A stretch of DNA of 5,702 bases from an uncultured Rothia sp. (GTDB lineage: Bacteria; Actinomycetota; Actinomycetes; Actinomycetales; Micrococcaceae): the NCBI RefSeq assembly GCF_937976295.1, contig NZ_CALJRY010000185.1:1-5702 (forward strand). Reading direction: 5' to 3'. This document shows, piece after piece, positions 1-4,043 of this stretch; the first letter of the stretch is position 1; every line of letters begins with the position of its first letter. The position numbers and the translations under genes were made by a program. The notes beneath the pieces are model-generated. The model was not told where the DNA came from and ran no database searches. It worked only from the letters and a program-made list of their open reading frames with translations.

Positions 1-972
1 GCTGTGGGTGAGCTTCTGCCGATTTTCGCTATTTCGCTGTTGCTGTCTTCGCGTTCGCCGGGCATGGCGATTGTGGTGTTGCTGGCGTTTATGGTGGTTG
101 CGGTGATTGTGGCGCTGGTTCCGCATCGTCTGTTTGCGCATGTGCCGGGTCTGCGTCAGATTATGGCTGCGGAGGCGAATACGACCGGTCAGACGGTCCT
201 GCGTCTTGCGATGTTCCTGCTGGCGACCTTGATTATGTGCACTGCCCTTTTTGATTTGGATGCGGTGCTCGGTGCCTTTGCGGCGGGCCTGATTCTGCGT
301 ACTCTGACTCCTCCGGCGGCTCTGCATACGATGACTCGTCGCCTTGAGGTGGTTGGTTTTACCTTCATGATTCCGCTGTTCTTTGTCACCAGCGGTATGG
401 GTATTGATGTGTCTGCTGTGGTGGCTAAGCCTTTGGGTCTGCTTGCCGTGGTAGTGGGTATTTTGCTGTGCCGTGGTGTTCCGGTTCTTTTGGCGGAGCA
501 TTTCTTTGATACCGGTTCGGGGTTGACCACTCGCGCGCAGAAGGCGCAGTTGGCGTTGTATTCGGCTGCGGGTCTGCCGATTATTGTGGCGGTGACGGAG
601 GTTGCGACCAGTTCGGATCTTCTGGAGGAGTCCACGGCTTCGCTACTGGTTGCTGGTGGCGCGCTGACGGTTCTGCTGTTCCCGCTGTTGGCGTTGGGTA
701 TTCGTCAGGCGTTTGGTTCTGCTGAACCGTCTCAGCCGGAGCCGAGCCGTAAGGAGCAGATGAATGCGTTGAAGGCTCAGCGTAATGCGCGAGCAAAGCT
801 AACCACGGGCATGATTCCGGTGGTTCGTTTGAAGTCGCAGTCTGATGCTGAGCCTAGTTCTGAACCGGCTTCTGAGGGTGCTTCTGCTGATTCGCGGGCG
901 GCGTTTCCGAAGGTATCTCGTGCTGAGTCAAAGAAGCGTAAGGGCTCAGCAGGGGGTTCTGCACAGAAATAG
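1..972 (+). CDS. CPA2/Kef-type cation:proton antiporter, C-terminal part (5' end outside window)
   Basis: The frame is open from base 1, so the gene almost certainly starts upstream. The GTG at 4 is probably an internal valine codon. About 322 residues are visible. Counting from that GTG, about eight hydrophobic segments can be seen, roughly at 3-17, 20-40, 66-84, 87-101, 117-132, 140-165, 184-200 and 212-235. Family-like signatures are LDAVLGAFAAGLIL (about 85-98), PLFFVTSGMGID (about 124-135) and ALYSAAGLPIIVAVTEV (about 184-200), as in Na+/H+ exchanger-domain proteins that swap monovalent cations for protons across the membrane. The first helices would lie upstream. From about 236 the protein becomes a hydrophilic tail rich in Ser, Glu, Ala and Lys. 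This is likely cytoplasmic and disordered, and it lacks any recognisable TrkA-N/RCK nucleotide-binding domain. Third codon positions are richer in T than in the downstream genes, suggesting lower expression. The ion specificity cannot be read from this fragment. Confidence 0.85.
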   Translation, partial: AVGELLPIFAISLLLSSRSPGMAIVVLLAFMVVAVIVALVPHRLFAHVPGLRQIMAAEANTTGQTVLRLAMFLLATLIMCTALFDLDAVLGAFAAGLILRTLTPPAALHTMTRRLEVVGFTFMIPLFFVTSGMGIDVSAVVAKPLGLLAVVVGILLCRGVPVLLAEHFFDTGSGLTTRAQKAQLALYSAAGLPIIVAVTEVATSSDLLEESTASLLVAGGALTVLLFPLLALGIRQAFGSAEPSQPEPSRKEQMNALKAQRNARAKLTTGMIPVVRLKSQSDAEPSSEPASEGASADSRAAFPKVSRAESKKRKGSAGGSAQK

Positions 973-998
973 CTGCAGCTAGGCTGTGGTTGTTTTTC
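973..998 (+). terminator. weak candidate intrinsic terminator directly after the antiporter stop
   Basis: Bases 973-979 (CTGCAGC) can pair with 983-989 (GCTGTGG) around a 3-base loop. The stem has 7 pairs, two of them G-U wobbles. It is followed by the T-rich tract TTGTTTTT (990-997). The stem starts on the base after the TAG stop (970-972). The same bases also form a perfect 12-base palindrome, TAGCTGCAGCTA, at 970-981. The stem is weak and the T-run is interrupted, so this may only be a partial terminator, with the stronger one at 1148-1189 as backup. Confidence 0.35.
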
Positions 999-1063
999 TG
1001 CCTTCCATGGGCGGGTCAATAAGCCGTTTTGAGGGGGTATCCCGCTTACAGTCACCTCAACCC

Positions 1064-1140
1064 TATGTGGGATTGGGTTTACAAAACCACACACAATACC
1101 AGGCACTCAAAGCCCCGCAAACCAACGCGTATCCCACATA
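1064..1140. repeat. 10-bp perfect inverted repeat enclosing a smaller hairpin
   Basis: TATGTGGGAT (1064-1073) is exactly complementary to ATCCCACATA (1131-1140), with 57 bases between the arms. Inside lies a small perfect hairpin, GGTTT-ACA-AAACC (1076-1088). A further stem is possible just upstream, pairing 1008-1015 with 1041-1048 (GCGGG/CCCGC core plus wobbles). No convincing protein gene covers this stretch. It could be the folded 3' untranslated region of the antiporter mRNA or a small structured RNA ending at the terminator at 1148-1189. Confidence 0.5.
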
Positions 1141-1147
1141 TAGAACC

Positions 1148-1189
1148 AAAGCCCGCCGCGTCCTCTCTAGAGGCTGCGGCGGGCTTTTT
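1148..1189 (+). terminator. strong intrinsic terminator
   Basis: GCCCGCCGC (1151-1159) pairs perfectly with GCGGCGGGC (1176-1184). The stem can be extended by AAA (1148-1150) pairing with TTT (1185-1187). An inner stem CCTC (1162-1165)/GAGG (1170-1173) closes a 4-base loop. A run of five Ts (1185-1189) follows. It lies about 175 bases beyond the antiporter stop and is probably the main terminator for that transcript. Confidence 0.88.
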
Positions 1190-1191
1190 GC

Positions 1192-1251
1192 ATCCGAATG
1201 ACCTGATAAACCGGGAGAAGATGAGAATCTTTCCTTAAATTCGGATTTTTT
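1192..1251 (+). terminator. nested inverted repeat with T-run: second terminator or small structured RNA
   Basis: ATCCGAAT (1192-1199) is exactly complementary to ATTCGGAT (1239-1246), which runs straight into six Ts (1246-1251). Between the arms sits a second hairpin, AAGAT-GAGA-ATCTT (1218-1231). It has a GNRA-type loop and can be lengthened by GG/CC (1214-1215 with 1233-1234) and a G-U pair. The outer stem is AT-rich with a 39-base interior, so it is not a classical compact terminator. It may back up the terminator ending two bases earlier, or insulate the promoter downstream. Confidence 0.4.
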
Positions 1252-1288
1252 ATGCAAATATTACAGAACATGACGTGTCTTAGCTTTC

Positions 1289-1314
1289 TTGACTGACACT
1301 TTGTCCTATAAAAT
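1289..1314 (+). promoter_or_regulatory. probable promoter of the heme/molybdopterin gene
   Basis: TATAAAAT (1307-1314) is a good -10 element and lies in the most AT-rich part of the window. A TTGACT hexamer (1289-1294) resembles a -35 element. The gap to the -10 hexamer TAAAAT (1309-1314) is only 14 bases, shorter than the usual 17, so the -35 assignment is uncertain; actinobacterial -35 boxes are often poor. Transcription would start near 1320, giving a leader of roughly 265 bases. A perfect AGGGA-GTT-TCCCT inverted repeat (1326-1338) lies just downstream and could be an operator or a 5' cap hairpin. Confidence 0.5.
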
Positions 1315-1370
1315 TGAAAGCAGACAGGGAGTTTCCCTAAAACACACATAAACCAACATACATACACAGA

Positions 1371-1465
1371 GTCGCTTCCGCCCAGCGGGAGCTGGCGCAC
1401 CTCCCCTCTCACACACGGGAGGTGCCCCTTTCGGGAGTATCCGCGACGATACCCCGGCGGCTCCC
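1371..1465 (+). promoter_or_regulatory. structured 5' leader RNA, candidate cis-regulatory element of unknown class
   Basis: Several consecutive stems can be drawn. CCAGC (1382-1386)/GCTGG (1391-1395) closes a GGGA (GNRA) tetraloop. GCACCTCCC (1397-1405)/GGGAGGTGC (1417-1425) is a perfect 9-pair stem with an 11-base loop. CCC (1426-1428)/GGG (1433-1435) forms a mini-stem. GTCGC (1371-1375) is complementary to GCGAC (1443-1447) and would close all of these into a multi-branch fold. An alternative hairpin GTATC (1437-1441)/GATAC (1448-1452) holds the same GCGAC bases in its loop, and GGGAG (1433-1437) can pair with CTCCC (1461-1465). Mutually exclusive folds of this kind are typical of riboswitches and attenuators. 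A molybdenum-cofactor RNA would fit the downstream enzyme, but I do not recognise its consensus here. The class and ligand are unknown. Confidence 0.5.
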
Positions 1466-1472
1466 AACCACT

Positions 1473-1511
1473 GAGGAGGATCATATGGGTCAGAAAGGTA
1501 ATTATTTCTAA
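1473..1511 (+). CDS. 8-codon leader micro-ORF (MGQKGNYF) with a strong ribosome binding site
   Basis: The ORF itself is 1485-1511 (ATG to TAA) and encodes Met-Gly-Gln-Lys-Gly-Asn-Tyr-Phe. It is preceded by GAGGAGG (1473-1479), a near-perfect Shine-Dalgarno sequence 5 bases before the ATG. This is a better initiation site than that of the large gene 73 bases downstream. It follows directly on the structured leader. The Shine-Dalgarno core GGAGG (1475-1479) is complementary to CCTCC (1400-1404), which is otherwise locked in the 9-pair stem, so its exposure could switch with the RNA fold. The likely role is a leader peptide controlling the next gene. There is no run of one amino acid that would point to a classical amino-acid attenuator. 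Expression is inferred only from the ribosome binding site. Confidence 0.45.
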   Translation, partial: EEDHMGQKGNYF

Positions 1512-1565
1512 CCTCACATCTCAAGGCCTCGCACTGAATCCTAACGATTGTCTGCACACACAGTC

Positions 1566-1580
1566 ATTTCCGAAGGAAAT
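1566..1580 (+). promoter_or_regulatory. hairpin burying the ribosome binding site of the heme/molybdopterin gene
   Basis: ATTTCC (1566-1571) and GGAAAT (1575-1580) form a perfect 6-pair inverted repeat around GAA. The only plausible Shine-Dalgarno sequence for the ATG at 1584, GAAGGA (1572-1577), spans the loop and 3' arm. Ribosome access would require opening this hairpin, which suggests translational control. With a 3-base loop the structure is only moderately stable. Confidence 0.45.
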
Positions 1581-1583
1581 ATC

Positions 1584-3143
1584 ATGCACCAACTACTCCT
1601 CACCGCGAGCACTGGTGGCGTAGAGCTGGACTTCCCGGCCTGGCTCCGAATTACGCACTTCATCAATTTCATTATGATGGGCTTCCTGATTCGTTCAGGT
1701 TGGGAAGTTCTTGCCTCTCACCCCCGCCTGTACTGGAACAACCACTGCACCCCGGGTTCCGAGTGGCTCAAGTTCACCAAGGACAAGGTCCCTACCACCC
1801 CCGGTGAATTTACGGCGCGCGATGACCAGCGCACCCTGTCTCCCCTGATTTCTCTGCCCGGCAAAGCCCAGATTGGTCTGGGCCGCGCATGGCACGCGCT
1901 GGTGACCGTCATCTGGATTGCTAACGGTCTGATTTACGTCTCCCTGCTGTTCCTGACCGGTCAGTGGCGCCGTATCGTCCCGACCAGCTGGGACATCATC
2001 CCCCAGGCGTGGGAATCCATCCAGATTTACGCTGGCTTCCAGATTCCCTCGATTGAGCATTTCCAGCCGTACGACGCCCTGCAGCAGATTATGTACTTCA
2101 CCGTGGTGTTCATCGTGGCACCGCTGATGATCGCAACCGGCCCGATTATGAGCCCGGCATTCTGCGGTCGCTTCCCCGGCTACGTGCGCCTCTTCCGTAA
2201 CCGCCAGACCGCGCGTTCCATCCACTTCCTGGGTATGGCGTTCTACTGCGTCTTCACCGTCATTCACGTGGCGCTGGTGTTCGTGGTTCACCCCCAGTAC
2301 AACATCGCCCACATGATGCTGAACAAGCCCTACAACGAGGTGGACGCAGCACAGTTCGCTCAGGCAGTCACCATGCTCATTGGCGGCATTGTCTTCGCTG
2401 TGGCTCTGTGGATTTTCGCTTCGTACTGGTCCCTGCGCGACCTGCGATTCACCCAGACCTTCATTTGGGGTCTGACCCAGCCGATTCGTAACGTCCTGCT
2501 GGACCGCATCACCTCCCGTCAGGTGCAGAAGAAGACCTTCACCGATGCGGATATCTCCCCCTTCCACTGGGTTAACACTCGCCCGCCGACAGAGCGTGAG
2601 AGCACCGAGTGGAACCGCCTGAAGGAGCACGAGTTCGTTGACTACCGCCTGGAGCTGGGCGGCCTGGTGAAGGAATCCAAGTCCCTGAGCATTGATGACC
2701 TCAAGAAGCTGGGCAAGGAAGTTAACATCACCATGCACACCTGCATGCAGGGTTGGACCGGTATCGCCAAGTGGGAGGGTGTGCGCCTGCGCGACGTCCT
2801 CGCACTGGTTGAGAAGACCGACGACGCTCGCTACGTCATGGTGACCTCCTTCGGCCACGTGGGCCACACCTACGACGGCCGTCCGACCGAACCCTACTAC
2901 GAGTGCCTGGACATTTCCATGGCAATGGAAGATGAGACCATCCTGGCGTGGGGTATGAACGACAAGCCCCTGCCGGATGTGTACGGCGGCCCGCTCCGTC
3001 TGCGTGCGGACTCCATGCACGGCTACAAGATGGTCAAGTGGGTTCAGAAGATTGAGTGGATCAAGGATTACCGCGATGTTGGCGATGGCCAGGGCGGTAG
3101 CCGCGAGGACTCCGGTCTGCAGCACTTCGACGCACGCGCCTAA
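1584..3143 (+). CDS. membrane cytochrome b / molybdopterin-dependent oxidoreductase fusion protein
   Basis: The 519-residue protein starts at the ATG at 1584, which has GAAGGA 6 bases upstream. A TTG at 1548 is in frame but has no ribosome binding site. Residues about 18-285 hold five membrane segments (about 18-38, 100-126, 167-190, 207-236, 262-285) resembling the cytochrome b561/FdnI/HydC family. Candidate heme ligands are His25 (helix 1), His104 (helix 2), and His214 and His228 (helix 4). The natural pairing is His25 with His228 and His104 with His214, giving two stacked b hemes. Residues about 330-500 form a sulfite-oxidase/YedY-type molybdopterin domain. Cys387, in MHTCMQGWTGIAKWEGV, is the expected molybdenum ligand, and PLPDVYGGPLRL (462-473) is also family-like. 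No Tat signal is visible. Charged loops predict an external N-terminus and a cytoplasmic molybdenum domain. The substrate is unknown; electron exchange with quinone is plausible. C-ending codons dominate, suggesting good expression. Confidence 0.85.
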   Translation: MHQLLLTASTGGVELDFPAWLRITHFINFIMMGFLIRSGWEVLASHPRLYWNNHCTPGSEWLKFTKDKVPTTPGEFTARDDQRTLSPLISLPGKAQIGLGRAWHALVTVIWIANGLIYVSLLFLTGQWRRIVPTSWDIIPQAWESIQIYAGFQIPSIEHFQPYDALQQIMYFTVVFIVAPLMIATGPIMSPAFCGRFPGYVRLFRNRQTARSIHFLGMAFYCVFTVIHVALVFVVHPQYNIAHMMLNKPYNEVDAAQFAQAVTMLIGGIVFAVALWIFASYWSLRDLRFTQTFIWGLTQPIRNVLLDRITSRQVQKKTFTDADISPFHWVNTRPPTERESTEWNRLKEHEFVDYRLELGGLVKESKSLSIDDLKKLGKEVNITMHTCMQGWTGIAKWEGVRLRDVLALVEKTDDARYVMVTSFGHVGHTYDGRPTEPYYECLDISMAMEDETILAWGMNDKPLPDVYGGPLRLRADSMHGYKMVKWVQKIEWIKDYRDVGDGQGGSREDSGLQHFDARA

Positions 3144-3203
3144 GCACCCGCACGGGGCGCTACGACGCTAACCGTCGATACACCACAAGATACTACTCCA
3201 CAG

Positions 3204-3238
3204 AACGGTGGCGGGATCATGGGCCCGCCACCGTTTTT
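3204..3238 (+). terminator. strong intrinsic terminator of the heme/molybdopterin gene
   Basis: AACGGTGGCGGG (3204-3215) is exactly complementary to CCCGCCACCGTT (3224-3235), with an 8-base loop and a five-T run at 3234-3238. It lies about 60 bases after the stop codon. The opposite strand has no T-run after the stem, so it acts mainly on the + strand. Confidence 0.93.
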
Positions 3239-3261
3239 GTGTCCTCACAACTAGCGCCTGC

Positions 3262-3279
3262 GCTTCTGAGACTAGAAGC
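3262..3279. repeat. short perfect inverted repeat between the two terminators
   Basis: GCTTCT (3262-3267) and AGAAGC (3274-3279) flank the 6-base spacer GAGACT. It is short and has no T-run, so it is unlikely to be a terminator. It could be a small protein-binding site or chance. Confidence 0.3.
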
Positions 3280-3282
3280 TAC

Positions 3283-3336
3283 GAGGGCATAAGAAGAGGG
3301 CATCAGGAGAGGACATCAAGAAGAGGGTACAAAGAA
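3283..3336. repeat. degenerate 13-14 base purine-rich tandem repeat, four copies
   Basis: Four consecutive units begin with GAGG. They are GAGGGCATAAGAA (3283-3295), GAGGGCATCAGGA (3296-3308), GAGGACATCAAGAA (3309-3322) and GAGGGTACAAAGAA (3323-3336). The last unit runs into the left arm of the terminator at 3331-3372. It lies in the convergent intergenic region and codes for nothing recognisable. Confidence 0.6.
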
Positions 3337-3372
3337 ACCGCCCGGGAGCCTTAGCTCTCGGGCGGTTTCTTT
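3331..3372 (-). terminator. lutC: terminator of the lutBC operon, probably bidirectional
   Basis: Bases 3331-3349 pair with 3354-3372 over 19 positions with one G-U wobble (3345 with 3358), around a CTTA loop (3350-3353). The GC core is CCGCCCG/CGGGCGG. The outer arms are A-rich on one side and T-rich on the other, so each strand ends in TTTCTTT and the hairpin can stop transcription from both directions. It is 26 bases beyond the lutC stop. Confidence 0.85.
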
Positions 3373-3398
3373 AGAGGTTTGCCGTCTGGCGCTGTGCC

Positions 3399-4043
3399 TT
3401 AGGCGTCGTAGATGATGACGTCCAGGGTACGGGGGCCGTGCACGCCCTCCACGCGGATCAGCTCGATATCACTGGTTGCCGACGGACCGGAAATCATGGT
3501 CACGGGGCGGGTGTAGGTGATACGCTCGATCGACTCGGGAACCAGCTCCACCACGGTGGAACGGGGCACCACGCAGATGTGGTGGTCGGGCACCAGGCTG
3601 ATGGCGCGGCGACCCTCATCGGGGTTGGTGTTCAAGAAGATCGTGCCGGTCTCTGCGCAGGAGACGGTCGAACCGGTGACCACAGCGTCAACTGCGTCCA
3701 GTTCCTTCAGGCTCAGGCAGCCGGGCTTGAGGGTGCTACCGGAGTCGGTGACACGCTTGCGGTCAGCGGTGTCAGCCGGCAGCCACTCCATGTTCAGGCC
3801 CTCGGGAACCACGTAGGTGGACTTTTCACCCAGGCGCTCTGCGATGACCTCGGAGATGTTCTCCTTGTTCGCGTGGAACACGTTTGCCTTGTAGTCAATG
3901 AGGCGGTCGACGAGCATCTCAATGGTCTGCTCTTCGTTCAGCTCGCTGACGCGGCGGTAGTTACGTACGGGCTCGGGGGCGACGGGTGCGTCAGCCAGGG
4001 ACGAGCGGATACGTGCGAGGATATCTTCCTTAGCAGAGGACAT
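3399..4043 (-). CDS. lutC: LutC, L-lactate utilisation protein (LUD domain)
   Basis: The 214-residue protein is close to the usual LutC/YkgG length. LutC is a subunit of the LutABC system, which oxidises L-lactate to pyruvate in the cytoplasm using iron-sulfur proteins instead of a flavin enzyme. Family signatures are an N-terminal helix of the type found at the start of LutC proteins (SSAKEDILARIRSSL), the core VVTGSTVSCAETGTIFLN (about 121-138) with the ArgArg-x-IleSer-x-ValPro-x-His segment after it (145-154), and the C-terminal SGPSATSDIELIRVEGVHGP (185-204). No iron-sulfur cysteine motif is present, as expected for this subunit. The ATG overlaps the lutB stop by one base (TAATG), and a clear AAGGAG (4052-4057) lies 8 bases upstream inside the end of lutB. 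That arrangement implies co-transcription and translational coupling. The gene is intact. Confidence 0.95.
   Translation of the reverse strand: MSSAKEDILARIRSSLADAPVAPEPVRNYRRVSELNEEQTIEMLVDRLIDYKANVFHANKENISEVIAERLGEKSTYVVPEGLNMEWLPADTADRKRVTDSGSTLKPGCLSLKELDAVDAVVTGSTVSCAETGTIFLNTNPDEGRRAISLVPDHHICVVPRSTVVELVPESIERITYTRPVTMISGPSATSDIELIRVEGVHGPRTLDVIIYDA

Noticed and set aside
1029..1238. Open frame of about 69 codons in the antiporter-downstream region, including an ATG at 1065 (MWDWVYKTTHN...)
   Set aside because: It has no ribosome binding site, runs straight through the strong terminator at 1148-1189, and its composition does not look like protein; the palindromic arms account for part of the sequence.
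1371..1465. Assignment of the leader RNA to the SAM-IV riboswitch class because of GCTGG and GGTGCCCC-like words
   Set aside because: Only short fragments resemble the SAM-IV core. The GGCAACC-type segment and the expected order are missing, so the similarity is not enough.
1548..1583. Upstream TTG start that would lengthen the heme/molybdopterin protein by 12 residues
   Set aside because: There is no Shine-Dalgarno sequence before 1548, whereas the ATG at 1584 has GAAGGA at the right distance.
1695..3125. Long open frame of 476 codons on the - strand opposite the heme/molybdopterin gene
   Set aside because: It is a shadow of the + strand gene, caused by strong codon bias. The + strand frame has clear membrane helices, heme histidines and a molybdopterin domain; the - strand product is a His/Val/Gly-rich sequence without domains.
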